A stretch of 64,000 nt of DNA from Chimonanthus salicifolius (taxonomy: Eukaryota; Streptophyta; Magnoliopsida; Laurales; Calycanthaceae): the NCBI GenBank assembly GCA_013350335.1, contig CM023541.1, positions 38,122,739 to 38,186,738 on the forward strand, read 5' to 3'. Under the pieces are notes generated by a model. It ran no database searches and was not told where the DNA came from. It saw nothing but the letters and a program-made list of their open reading frames with translations. Below, one piece after another: positions 1 through 11,619 of the stretch (position 1 is its first letter; each line of letters opens with the position of its first letter). The position numbers and the translations under genes are program-made.

Positions 1-1396
1 CAATGCTCAATAACAGCCAATATTCTCATTGGTGGAAACTGGAAATTGGGTATATAGATTATGTAGGCTTTGAGATAGGACACGGGCCACACTTTTTTAC
101 TTGGAGAAAAATAGTTTGGCTGGGATTACTAGCTACATCAAGAGGTAAGAAACGCCACAAAAAAATGACACAAGATTACATTGAGAAGCTTCTAGCAAGA
201 ACTCTTTTAAGATTTTCAGAATAGTCATTAGAAAAAACCTGAAGAATAGGTCTGAATGTTGGACTAGTTCTGAAGTAGAATATAAGCTGCTACAGGCTTA
301 AATCAACTGGGATCAATCTATATCCAAACTGAAAAGAACATACTTTTCTTCTACTTCTGGGATGCTGAACATCATAGACAATTGAACAAATAGAAGACTA
401 TTTCAGTCTTGAAGATCTCCTCATCGCTCAATTAAGAAAATAAGTAATAAATAATTCTTTCCATCAACAAACAGGGAAGAAGTACGCATAAGATTCTTGG
501 GGACATGGTGATTCTAACAGTTGGGGCAAAGGAAAAGATAATGGTAGGCACACTCCATACCTATTTCCAAAAACAAGATCAATTTTCAGGTACCTATTAG
601 GAAATTATGTGGAGGTCATAACCTCATCAAAGTTCAAGTGACATTTAGCTATATCAGTGAGCAACTGAGCTTTGGACAAACTGATTGTTTTAACTCTTAA
701 ATCCTCCATTATTGTCTCTGCACATGAAAAACTCCAAATTCTGCATCGTGTCCCTGTGGTCCATGAAATGTCAGCAGAAAAGTACTTGTTTCTTTTCTTC
801 ACACTAGTTTAGATCAAACAACTATTTTGCCAATTGGTTCAGACTTCAGACTGTAACAGTCAGCAAAAAAATAAAAATCTGAAACATTCTCTGGAGAATG
901 GAGATAAATTATGCTCCCTGCACCTACAAACAGGCTTCAAACAACTGAGAGAATACTCCTGGATAATGCTTTAAAAGGTGTATTTATTGAGACATATTAT
1001 GTGATTGTGAGGCCATGAGGCTAGGGTATGTCAAACTCAGTATAGTTTAATTCCCTTCTTCAGATTAAATTATTGAATCCTTTTTATGAAATATAACCTG
1101 GTCAGCATTATCTTTATAGCATTGAAGAACGTGATTAGTAATGACTAAATAACTAAAAGAGTGCTGAAAATAGAAGAAAATGCAAAATTTGTTTCCGATG
1201 AAAATGGTAAGAAGTCATTTGCTCCTTAGAAAGCAGTGATGGTTTTGGAATCTTGATGCCGATACCAGGTAAGATAGAGCTTAAGGATGCACTTTTATTC
1301 AAATTAGAGTTGGCGCTTTAAAAGTTTGAATGGGCTACTCATTCATTTTGTTATGTGGACTAGATGTCTCCCTGAAATGTTCATTTCCTGGAAGGT
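1..1396. other. No gene recognised
   Basis: No open frame here resembles a family I know, and no terminal repeats or tandem arrays stand out. The longest frame (3-224, plus) has a mixed hydrophobic and basic composition with no motif. It could be intergenic DNA, the far 3' flank of the gene at 4766-6434, or intron of a gene that begins outside the window. Confidence 0.4.
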
Positions 1397-1401
1397 GAAT
1401 G

Positions 1402-1596
1402 TGTTGAAATATATTTAGATTATCCTAATTATAATGTAATTAGGATTCTAGTTTGGGTTTACCTCTAATTTAGAGGTGTATTTGATTTATAATTAGTTAA
1501 GTGTTTGAGTCTGATTATGATAGCCCTATGGTCGGATAGAGGCTATATATACATGTAATAGTTTAGATATTCAATACAATATTCTCTTTTCTGACA
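1402..1596 (+). repeat. 5' LTR of the non-autonomous element
   Basis: This 195-bp copy matches 4028-4222 except for one visible T/C difference (TACATG versus TACACG). It holds a TATA-like GGCTATATATAC near 1543, the likely promoter of the element. Confidence 0.95.
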
Positions 1597-1608
1597 TGGT
1601 ATCAGAGC
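1597..1608 (+). other. Primer-binding site (iMet tRNA type)
   Basis: TGGTATCAGAGC follows the left LTR with no spacer. This is the standard plant sequence complementary to the 3' end of initiator methionine tRNA. Confidence 0.92.
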
Positions 1609-3589
1609 GGACAACGATCTAGAGTCGAATTCAAGTGGGTTCCTCTTCTCTCCCTCTGCCCGAGACTCTCGTTGGCAGAGGGAGGGACGTTATGCACTTG
1701 GCATCACCGTTCAATCTCATTCCCGACGCACCAGATCTCTAGTTTCAGCCCAGATCTGCGGGGCTTCTTTGCTGCCCTCTCCTTGCAGATCTGATCTTCT
1801 TCATCATCTTAGATCTCATCGTTTGAGATCTGTGGACCGGCACCGGCGAACGGCGCGCATAGCAGCCGTACGCTGGATCTACAGCACGCTTCCGCCCACA
1901 GCAGCCATCATCATCGGAGTGGAGATTTAGCCGGAAACACGCAGACACCGGCGACAGATCTGACTCCCCAGCGCCAGACAGGCCAGACAACAGAGAGATC
2001 GGCTGCAGCCAGATCTCCGAATAGATCTGCGGTCCCTTCCATCCAACGGCACCGGAAATTGCCAGATCTGGGTTTCCCTCATCTCCAGCACCGGCAAGCG
2101 GCAGCACACGGCTTGCCTTCCTCAGATCTGCGCACCTAAGAAGATTTGACCCTGGTCCGTCCCTGCCTTGTTTGGATCTCCCGCATCTGAAGCTTCTTCT
2201 CTTCTACCGGTCTCAGGTGCTCTCTTTCGCCGGTGTGCTCCTCCCAACCAGATCTGCTGTTTTGCAGTCCTTTGCAGTTCTTGAACTCTATCTTTGCAAC
2301 GTCCCTGTGAGGACTGCTAGTCCTGCCACAGCCACTCACAATCAGCAACTTCCCATGGCCAAGAACGTCGTTAGCAACTCTGTTCTCAAAAGGTCATTCC
2401 ATCACCACTGTTCGCTGCCTATCCATCGTTGTTCTGTTATTGCAGTCCCGCCTTTGCATATCATCGTCGGGCCCAGATTTGCCCACTGCTTGCAGATCGA
2501 CCAAACAGTTTTTCAGATCTCCAGAAAGGGGGAGAGAGCAGAAAGGAACAAGAAGGATATGAGATTTGATAATCATTGAACTGTTGGGCAACCGACTGCA
2601 ATCACGCTCGTTTGGCTGTAATTGTACGCAGATCTAGAATAGATCTGCGAAGGGGGGCCTCCTTCTCTGCACATGAACTTAATCACCGATCCTATGTCGG
2701 GATTCCTCGACTTCCTGATATCGGCCTAATCTTGATCTCTCAGACCCTTAGATCTGAGATCTGCTTGCAGCCAGGCGACCTCTCACCTTGTTGATTTGGT
2801 TTGACCGTGAACAGCCAACAGGCCCAGACCTGTTCACCGTTGCTCGAGCGAATGGCCCTAGTCAGTGCCAAGCAACCATCCCCTTTCAATCGGTGCTTCA
2901 CTGGTCTCACACCTTCAATTCCATTGTGCAGTGTATATGCATCTCTTGGAGGAGAGCCACCTTTCACTAACTGCACTCCAGATTTCACCGATACCCTTGA
3001 CAGATAATCTTTGCAGAGCTTGATTGGAACAGAAGATTGCCAAAATTCCAAGTTATTGTGATGCACAACCAGCCCTTCTCTTCCACTGTTAGAGTTATTG
3101 AGCGGGATGTCAGGTGCAAATTTAAACAATTCCTTCAGATTGTTGTCGACGGAGGAAATCGTATTGTTGATTCAGGCTTTAGTCGTTTCTGGCAGCATTG
3201 GTGGTCTGGGTTCGAACGTTTTCGGTGATTCTGGTTCAAAGTACTCTGATGGCTTCTTGAATTCCAGTTCAAGCCGTTTGGGCTCTATTTGTTTGACTCA
3301 GTTTTCTGATCTGTTTATGGTCAAGATTCACTACTTCGGTGTTTCGACCACCAATCATGATTCGTTCCTTTGATGTTTCTTCTCGCCACAATCTGCGAGT
3401 TATGTGCCAAGAAGAAAGGGAGAGAGTTGAAGAAAGGGACACACATTGTCCTTCTCCTCCTACTCAGCTGCCTTTCGAGCAGCATTGTTTTGTCGTTTCT
3501 TGAAAATGAGACGGTATATTTTGGACACATGTCCATTTATTGTGGAATTCATTCACTCCTTTTATCTAGAGGACTCATTCGTCCCCCAT

Positions 3590-3692
3590 CATTTGTTGGC
3601 CTTTCATGGTTACAGCCTCATTTGCTGGCCTTTCATGGCTTCAGCCCACATTTGCTGGCCTTTATGGCTACAACTATTGTTCACTGGCCTTT
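3590..3692 (+). repeat. Short tandem repeat inside the retroelement
   Basis: About 3.5 copies of a 29-30 bp unit, recognisable by its core TTTGCTGGCCTTTCATGG. Copies start near 3590, 3619 and 3649, and a weaker copy follows near 3675. Confidence 0.7.
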
Positions 3693-4027
3693 CCAATCTG
3701 ATTGATCGATGTAATGGCTTCAGCCTTTTATTTTTCAGGCCATTTGTCGCCTGCATTTATCGCATATTGCGATCATTGTTTGCCGGACAATTGTCTTACG
3801 GCCACTGCCGTCGTCCGAGCCTCTTTCTCTATTTCAGGCCGCCCTTGGTGTACGCCGCCTGTCATTTTACAGCCAGTCAACGCTATCTCTTCAACAAGTT
3901 TTGCAGCCAATCAGTGTGCTGCTTCAACAAATCTTCGTAGACAGTCAGTGTGCCACTTTTGCAGTTCACCTGTTGTTTCTTCACGTTCCAAGCTTCGCAT
4001 TCATCCACGCTTCAGCTTGCGGGGGAG

Positions 4028-4222
4028 TGTTGAAATATATTTAGATTATCCTAATTATAATGTAATTAGGATTCTAGTTTGGGTTTACCTCTAATTTAGA
4101 GGTGTATTTGATTTATAATTAGTTAAGTGTTTGAGTCTGATTATGATAGCCCTATGGTCGGATAGAGGCTATATATACACGTAATAGTTTAGATATTCAA
4201 TACAATATTCTCTTTTCTGACA
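4028..4222 (+). repeat. 3' LTR of the non-autonomous element
   Basis: Right-hand LTR copy, preceded by the purine tract GCGGGGGAG (4019-4027) and followed directly by the target-site duplication GAATG. Confidence 0.95.
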
Positions 4223-4227
4223 GAATG

Positions 4228-4765
4228 AAGGGCATTTTTCCAAGTTGCTAGAGTAACAGAAACTTCCGAGGTGTGATCATAAGGGCTTTAGATGGCAGTG
4301 GGCAGTTACGCTATGGAGTTGTCAACTAACCCTTTCCCATAAAAAACAAAAAAAGGATGCAAGCCTTTTTTTTTGGATACCTAAACATCATATACATCAA
4401 TTTGAATCGTACTACGTATGGCATTCCTCTCAAATGAACTAAATATTCCTTTCATTGATGAATCGATCATTGTTTAGCTATAACAATGTTGGCACTTCCA
4501 ACTTCTAAAAACCATAGCTAGGTGGCGCTAGGGAGATAAAGGGGGACAGAATAAAGAATCTGCTTAGATTGGGAAAACTTAATGGAATGAAAGAATACCA
4601 TATGATCTACCCTAAACTCATCAGTTCAGTATCTTTTTGGGTAGGAGAAACCATAGAAGGATGATATCACTCCAGATCATGGCTTCCCCTTGAGATTTCT
4701 ACCACCTACACCTACTATTTTACAAAAAGTATAATCCTCCCTCTATACAAAAACCTTCTTCCATT
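4228..4765. other. Intergenic, 3' flank of the MRNIP-like gene
   Basis: No gene or repeat is recognised. It should include the 3' untranslated region and polyadenylation signals of the minus-strand gene that stops at 4766. Confidence 0.5.
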
Positions 4766-6094
4766 CTAGATGCAGCCAAATAATTGAAGAGAAAATTTAC
4801 CTTCAAAGAGTGTCGTCTTTTCCTTCCTTTTTGAGAAAACAGGCTTGAAAATTTGAGTGTTTTCTTCTCTCTTCCTCTTCTTAAGCAACCCTAGAGAAGA
4901 CGATGGGGCAGAACGTTTGAGTCCAGATTTCTGAAGCATCTCCTTGGGAATCTCAGTCACAATCTCAATATCAGGTTCCACAAGATCCTCTGGAAATTCA
5001 CAAGAAATGACATTCAAACAAAAAAAATAAAACCCATTTTCACATTGATTCTAAATAATACAGAAATAAGAATTAAACTCCTAATAACTTTTTTTAAACC
5101 ATTGACAAGTTGTAGCACAACCATTGAGTGTCTACAGTGTCATTTTAAAGCTTGAGGTTTTGAGAATTGAGGCGCATTACAATTTCAAGTCAGTAGCAGC
5201 AGCAGTACCAGCAACAACAACAGTAATTAAATAAACCCATTTCACTCTAATTTAAAAGAAATTAAAATAAAAAAAATAGCAACAGTAGATTCTTTGACCA
5301 ATACCTAGTCCTACTTCTCCTCCTTTTTGGGTCACCTCTTCATTGGAGTCCAGATACTCGGTCCAATCGCTTCGTTTTTTGGGAAAGAAAGGAGGACCAG
5401 GAGAATAAGATCCAACATCAATGTCAGATGGTTCCTCAATTGGAATTGGATTGTTTTTGGGTGGCAATGATAGAGGAGTCAATGAGGTCTCTGAGGGGAA
5501 CTGGCGTGACATGTTGAAGCCTTGGACAAATTTTCGGACATCTTTGGCCAGGAAGCTGCGAGCAAAGACCTTCCGGACTGATTGCTTTTGGTTGCAGATG
5601 ACACAGCTCCATTTGTTGCTACTCTTCTTCTGTTGCTTCACCTGCAACGCCAGTGATATCAGTCATTCATGAAAAGTCAGAGACAGAGAATCTGTACCAG
5701 AAAGTATGGTATCTCCTTGTTAAATACAGTTGGAGAGTTGAGGGTACATGTCTTGGTGAGTTAAATTTATTGGAATTTTCTGTCCAAACTCTACCTCTCT
5801 TCTGCTCCTCCTCCTTTCTCCTCCATTCTAAATAACCAATTGTCCATTTGGATTTTTTTTTTTATCTAAATCCCACTCCTTCTTGTGCTTCATCCTCTAT
5901 CATCTTCCATCCAAAGACCCAATTCCCTATTTGATTCTACTTTTTTTTTCAAGTCCACTTTCCGCTTCTCCTTCTGCCTCCATTACAGCCATCATATGTA
6001 CCCAATTCTCTATTTCAACTTTGTTTTGTCCAAATCCCACCTCTTTCTTGTGCCTCTTCTTGTTCCTCCATTCTAAAAACACAATTCCCTATTT

Positions 6095-6142
<48 letters not shown>

Positions 6143-6434
6143 CCAAAAACTGAATTCCCTATTTTTTTTTTAATCAAAACTCCAACTTCAGCTTCTTCTC
6201 CTTCCGTTTAAAAACCCAATGCCCCATTTGAACTTTTCTGGTCAAAAACCACCTCTCCCTTTTGCTTCTTCTTCTCCGTCCTCCACTCCAAATATCCACT
6301 TCCCAATTCTCAATTCCCATTTGAAAGATAAACATAAAATAAAAAACAGTCAGGAAATTTGAGAAAGTGTGTTCGTTTCTTACTTGCATGGTGGAGCATT
6401 GGAAACATTGAAGAGCGATGAAGAGAGTCGGCAT
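4766..6434 (-). CDS. MRN complex-interacting protein (MRNIP)-like, 3 exons
   Basis: Reconstructed from three minus-strand exons: 6434-6384, 5641-5305 and 4989-4766 (612 nt, 203 aa). All introns are GT-AG, with phases 0 and 1 that keep the frame open. Two CxxC pairs, CFQC (residues 10-13) and CVIC about 20 residues later, form a small zinc ribbon. They surround QVKQQKKSSNKW and are followed by QKQSVRKVFARSF, the pattern I know from MRNIP (C5orf45/UPF0544). A later KKRSDWTEYLDS resembles the conserved W-x-x-[FY]-L box of that family. The C-terminal half is basic and Ser/Lys-rich, with a probable nuclear signal (LLKKRKREE). In animals MRNIP binds the MRE11-RAD50-NBS1 complex in DNA damage signalling; that role in plants is inferred. 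Intron 1 (742 bp) holds a CT microsatellite. The C-terminal exon is the least certain part. Confidence 0.8.
6097..6139. repeat. (TC)n microsatellite
   Basis: An uninterrupted 43-bp TC run inside intron 1 of the MRNIP-like gene. Confidence 0.97.
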
Positions 6435-7363
6435 CTGTTAACTTCTCTCTTTCCCCTTTTCACGTTTTGTTTTCATCCGTTGAAAAAAAAGGGAAGGAAC
6501 TTTGAAACAGGCGGGAATCACCAAATTAAGCAGGTCGGAGACCCAATCCATTTATTGAAACGGGTAAGATTCGATCGAAACCGATTAACAAATACCTTAG
6601 TGGGAACTACTAATGTTGCATCAAATATCCACGTAGATATTCCACAAAGAAGAATTTTGCCTCGTGATTGTGTAAGGTTGTATCTCCATCTGACGAGCAT
6701 GATTTGATTCGACAAATCAATGGGTTTGAATCATGTGTTTGTATATTTTGAATTGGATTGAAAAAATAAAAAGCCCTATTAAATTCAAGTTGAGTTTAGT
6801 TGAAAAAATCAAAATCAGTTTTACGTGATCTAACGTAGCCCGATTTAACTCGAGTAAACCAAATTATAAAATGGCACGATTAACTTTGACAAAAAGTTTG
6901 AGTCAGGCCGAGTTAAGTAATCTGTGTGAACAATTAAGATTAAATAAAGTTTAGTTCAACAAATTTTAACATGAATTGAATTGGACTTATTAAAACTATA
7001 TCTGAATTTTAGCCCTAAAGAGCAGTAAATGCATGTGGAGAGACGCACAATATAATATACAACATGATGAACAAAAACTTTACCGATCAGAAAATGACAT
7101 GTATGCATTTTTTACATTTGTAAATATATATATTTTTGGATTTAATTCTTGTATTCTAACATTTCAATCTAGTATTCAGCATCAAACTTTAATACGTAAT
7201 ATTTTATTCATGCATTTAGTACTTATTTTAGTCTAGTACGTTAACATTAAACCTTTAGAATTAAAATGTTATATATCATGCTAGATTGTTAAATGCTAGA
7301 TTTAAATGTTGTATTCTGAGATAAAATGTTACATATTGAAATAAAATATTGAATATAAAAAAA
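6435..7363. other. Intergenic; 5' side of MRNIP-like gene and AT-rich MULE target
   Basis: Holds the presumed 5' untranslated region and promoter of the minus-strand gene ending at 6434, then strongly AT-rich DNA into which the MULE inserted. No coding frame is recognised. Confidence 0.5.
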
Positions 7364-8420
7364 GGTCCCCGTTTACACACCCGAAAATCCTTCCTCTACA
7401 TACCCGTTTCCGGGAGCGGGTGGCAAATTACCATTTTGCCCCCGCATTCCCATTCGTTCGAATGAATGCTCAGTTCATTTTTCCATTCGTTCGAACGAAT
7501 GGACGCATACCCCCTCTGCTTTCATTCATTCGAACGAATTCACAGTTCATTTCGGATTCGTTCGAATGAATACATGAATACTGCCGAGATTTTCACTGAT
7601 TCGAACGAGTGGCCGTGTGCACAATCCATTCATTCGAATGAAAAATTCATTCGAACGAATTCCCCAGTGTAAATTCCATTCATTCGAATGAACTGTTCGG
7701 AAGTGTTCATTCGTTCAAATGAATGGATGGATTCATTTGAACGAATGAATGAGAGGGGACTGGAAAATACAGTCCTTTGATCGAATGAATTCGTTCGAAT
7801 GAATCCATCCATTCATTCGAACGAATGAACACTTGAAGTGCATTCATTCGAATGAATGGCTTGATTCATTCGAACGAATATATCAAAGAAGACTGGAAAA
7901 TGACAATGCTTCTCTTAGGTGCCATTCGTTCGAATGAATCAAGCCATTCATTCGAAAGAATGTACTTTTATTTGCCATTTGTTCGAATGAATGGACTGAT
8001 TCATTCGAACCAATGACATATAAATGTCCATTTGTTCGAATGAATTGACTGATTCATGAGAACGAATGTATTAGAGAGGACTGGAAAATGATAGTCCTTC
8101 CCTCGGATGTCATTCGTTCGAATGAATCGAGCCATTCATTCGAACGAATTGAAGTCTAATATGCCATTCGTTCGAATGAATCAAATCATTCATTCGAATG
8201 AATGTATCAGAGAGGACTGGAAAATGACAGTCCCTCCCTCGGATGTCATTCGTTCGAATGAATCGAGCCATTCATTCGAACGAATGGACGTTTATATGTC
8301 ATTAGTTCGAATGAATGGCTCAATTCATTCGAACGAATACCATTTAAGTCTCCATTCGTTCGAATGAATCAAGTCATTCATTCGAACGAATGACAACTTA
8401 TATATATAAGCTGCGAATCT
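7364..8420 (+). repeat. Left terminal inverted repeat with palindrome array
   Basis: About 1.06 kb. After an outer segment of roughly 85 bp, it is almost entirely an array of near-palindromes of the type CATTCGTTCGAATGAATG, with about 27 intact TTCGAA cores. They come mostly in pairs that together form 40-bp stem-loops with 5-nt loops. Between the pairs lies a recurring hairpin element, GGACTGGAAAATGACAGTCC, near 7755, 7892, 8074 and 8215. The inner edge ends in a TATA-like run. It is about 170 bp longer than the right copy because of an extra block near 8160-8340. Confidence 0.92.
8397..8408 (+). promoter_or_regulatory. TATA-like element at inner edge of left TIR
   Basis: CTTATATATATAAG lies about 540 bp before the transposase start. 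It is shared with the mirror position in the right repeat, as expected if each repeat promotes the gene next to it. Confidence 0.6.
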
Positions 8421-8600
8421 ACGAAATTCCACTCGTTTCATTACATTCTAAACCCTAAACCGTGGTTTCTCTCTTTCTCTCCCTTCGCCCTTGAACCCCT
8501 TTCTGAATCCCTTCTCCCTTAAACCCCATTTTCAACTCCCTTTTCAATCCCAAACCCTTGAATCCCATTTCTATCCCAAACCCTTAAACCCCATTTTAGA

Positions 8601-8812
8601 CCACCTTCTTCAAAGAATTCTCTTTAAAACCCCATTGTCAACCCCCTTTTCAATCATAAACCTTTGAACTCCATTTCAATTCGAAATCCATAAACCCCAT
8701 TTTGAACCACCTTCTTCAAAGATTTCTCCTTAAAACCCCATTTTGAACCCCCTTTTCAATTCGAAACTCTTGAACTCCATTTCAACCCTTAAATCCCCTT
8801 TTCAATCCCTTC
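8601..8812 (+). repeat. Tandem duplication in transposase 5' leader
   Basis: Two copies of a roughly 106-bp C-rich unit, starting with CCACCTTCTTCAAAGA at about 8601 and 8707. It lies in a leader made of variations on AACCCCATTTTCAA. Confidence 0.75.
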
Positions 8813-8942
8813 TCTCTTATCTCGGTTCGAAGTTGTCTCTCTCAAACTATTGTCTGGATCTCTTATCTCGGATCGGAGGTAACTCTCTCTCTTATCTCAT
8901 TATTATTAGTGTTTTAGTGGTAGTTTTTAATCCTCAAGTGGC

Positions 8943-11108
8943 ATGGAGTTTGTTGAGGGATGTTTTGAAAGTCGTGAGGACCTTATAAATTATGTTAAGA
9001 ATATCGCTTATGGAAAAAGATTTGTAACTACCATAAATAGGTCATGTAATAAGGAAAAGAAAGTAGTCATTGGCTGCGATAAAGGAGGTAAATACCGCAG
9101 CACGATTAGCGTGGAAGATGATGTGAGAAAAAGGAAAGCATACTCCCGCCAATGCAATTGTCCTTTTCAAGTGAAAGGTAAACAGATTGTTGATGGGTCA
9201 TGGAAGTTGACCATAAAGAATTTGGATCACAATCATGATATATCGGAGGTATTATTAAGTCATCCAAGTACAAGATGTTTTTCAGATGCTAAGAAAAGAA
9301 TGATCATTGAAATGAGGAGTTGCAATATACCACCACGGCAAATTTTGACGACCCTTAGAAAGCAAAATCCAAATATTGGAATATCAGCGGGTGATTTGTA
9401 CAACTTTTGTTCTGCGCTTCAGAAAGAGCAACTAAGGAGTCGAACTACAATTCAAGCTTTGATAGATAATCTTCAAGAAGGTGGTTACCAATATTTTCTT
9501 GATCATAACAATGATAGTCATTTGTCCCATCTCTTTTTTGCACATCCAAAGTCCATTTTTCTTACCAAGAGCTACCCATAATGTCCTTCTAATGGATTGC
9601 ACGTACAAAACCAACAAATATCATATGCCATTACTTCATATTATTGGTGTAACAAGTTTCAATAAGAACTTCTGCTCATGCTTTGCATTTCTACGAAATG
9701 AGAAATTTGAAGATTATGTATGGGCATTACAGAAGTTTAAAAAGGTCTTTGGAGTAGAGCATGATCGACTAGTTCTTTTGACTGATAGGGAATTGGCGTT
9801 AAAAAATGCCATTGATTTGGAGTTCTCAATGCTGTACATATTTTGTGTTCTTGGCACATCAACAAGAATATTGTTGCTTGTTGTAAACCTATGTTTAAGA
9901 GAAGCGAGGATTGGAATGCATTTTTTACCGAATGGAATGACCTGATTGAGTCCCCAACTGAAGAAGCATTCAATACAACGTTTGAGACATTCAAACAAAA
10001 TTTCAGAGATGATTCGCAAGCAGTGAACTACTTAACAAGGACGTGGATCCCACTTAGAAAACAATTTGTCAAGGCATGGACCGGATGGAGTTTACATTTT
10101 AAGAATCGAGATACTTCAAGGGTTAAGGGTGCACATGCTATTCTGAAAAGTTATATATCTACATTTACAGGTGTTCTAGATGTTGTCCGAAAAAAGATAG
10201 CCCATATCATTGAAAATCAATTTGAAGAGTTCAAGATTCAACTTGAGGATGAGAAGATTCGGTTTGCATGTGATGTGTCTATTCCTTTCTTTGATGAATT
10301 GAACGACAAAGTTTCTCATTTCGCAATGAATGAGATTTACAACGAATATGAGATGGTTATGAACCGATCATTTTCACCCATTTGTACGGAAGAATTTACA
10401 GCTTCAATGGGCCTACCGTGTGCGCACAAAATGCAATGGATGGACAAATTACATTTGGATGATATACACACACAATGGAGAATAGATTTAATCTCATTGG
10501 ACGGCTTAAATATTGTAAGGCAGAGGCCTGGGGATGTATTAGACGTATAATATGGACAATTGTCTTCGTATGATCAAGACGTGCTCCTAAATCATCTCTA
10601 AAATCTTGCCATCCATGATAAGCCAATCAGTCACCCTATTATGCAATATTCTAGAGGACGTCATCCAGGTTCAAGGAATTCTATACAGGGCCAAACATCT
10701 ACACATCGAAATCCTTCTGCATTTGAGATTGTAGAGAATCAACTAAATGGAAGAAGATGTGGGTTATGCAAAAATACTGGTCATACGAGGAGAACTTGTC
10801 CGAATAGACCACTTTCTTCACAGCCATCTACGAGTGTAGATTTAAATGTTGATTATAATGTAAGTGATTTCCATGAATCACAAATAGCGAGTTTTCCACA
10901 GGATAGTGGATCTTACAACTTTGGTGACGATTCAGCATATAACTCTATAGAAATAACCGAAGTAAGTTCATTCCTTAAAGAGCTCATATGTATTTACCAA
11001 TCGACATATAACTTTTCCATATGTTATAATGTGATTTTCTTAAATGTTATGCAGTGGTCTGATGATCTTAGAGATAATGACGACTTCATGCAATGGTGGA
11101 ATCAATGA
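8943..11108 (+). pseudogene. FAR1-type MULE transposase, disrupted
   Basis: The reading begins at ATG 8943 (MEFVEGCFES). A FAR1-type zinc-finger DNA-binding domain follows (VIGCDKGG, CNCPF, HNHD), then the MULE catalytic domain (LLMDCTYKTN, LLTDRELALKNA, CSWHINKNI), a degenerate SWIM-like segment (GLPCAHKM...LDDIHTQWRID) and a CCHC knuckle (CGLCKNTGHTRRTCP). A one-base insertion near 9579 and a one-base deletion near 9827 shift the frame out and back, and in-frame stops occur at 10548-10550 and about 10609. The probable catalytic Glu of the RvE-x-x-H motif is Lys (codon 10125-10127). A last intron is likely at 10962-11054 (GTAAGT...TGCAG), joining to a tail that ends at 11108. An active version would cut and paste the element. 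Confidence 0.93.
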
Positions 11109-11619
11109 AGTGAAGATAGGTGTGTCAATGTATTTTCTCTTTGTTATTATCATGTTCCTCGATTTCAGAGCAGATATTTAGTTTTAGCGAGTTATGAATT
11201 ACTCAAGGTTAATGGTTTGTGAAGTGGGTTTAATTGTAAAGCCTATGTTTTACAATTTTCAAGTTGATTTGACACACTATTTTGCATTTAAAATGCATAA
11301 TTAACTCCATTTTCTGCATAAATCTCAAGAAATCATGCCATAGAAGGAAAATACACTTTAATTTTAAATACGAAATCAAGATTGCCTATTTTAGGTCATA
11401 AAGCAGGCACCTAGAATTCTTCTAGGCTTATGTTTAGGTCTTGTTTCCCATTTCATTACCAATACAAAATTTAAAATTCTTCTTAGAAATCAATAGTTGA
11501 GTACTGAGAGAGGTCCACAACAAAACAGGCACCAGGAGATAAATAACATCACATGTTCATTCAAAATATGAAATTTACATCTCTTTTACATGTGAATAAA
11601 AAAAAAAATCAAAACTACA
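11109..11619. other. Spacer between the convergent MULE genes
   Basis: AT-rich, with no open frame of note. It should contain the 3' ends of both MULE transcripts. Confidence 0.6.

Larger units (their letters stand above)
1402..4222 (+). mobile_element. Young non-autonomous LTR retrotransposon (LARD-like)
   Basis: Two 195-bp direct LTRs, TG...CA-type (TGTTGAAA...TCTGACA), flank a 2.4-kb internal region. A perfect 5-bp duplication, GAATG, lies at 1397-1401 and 4223-4227. The primer-binding site TGGTATCAGAGC (initiator-Met tRNA type) directly follows the left LTR, and a purine run precedes the right LTR. No gag, protease, integrase or reverse transcriptase could be read in any frame, so the element must have moved using proteins supplied in trans. 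The PBS and LTR ends suggest Copia, which is an inference. The LTRs differ at one visible position, so insertion was recent. Confidence 0.93.

Noticed and set aside
2172..2579. 135-codon plus-strand frame in the retroelement interior
   Set aside because: No motif, and it is overlapped by equally long frames on the other strand. It is typical of the GC-richer leader of a non-coding element.
7450..8400. Heat-shock elements or a CRISPR-like array in the TTCGAA repeats
   Set aside because: Heat-shock elements need GAA and TTC blocks two bases apart, while here they abut as TTCGAA. The array is in a plant genome, forms the arms of a MULE and has no unique spacers of constant length, so CRISPR does not apply.
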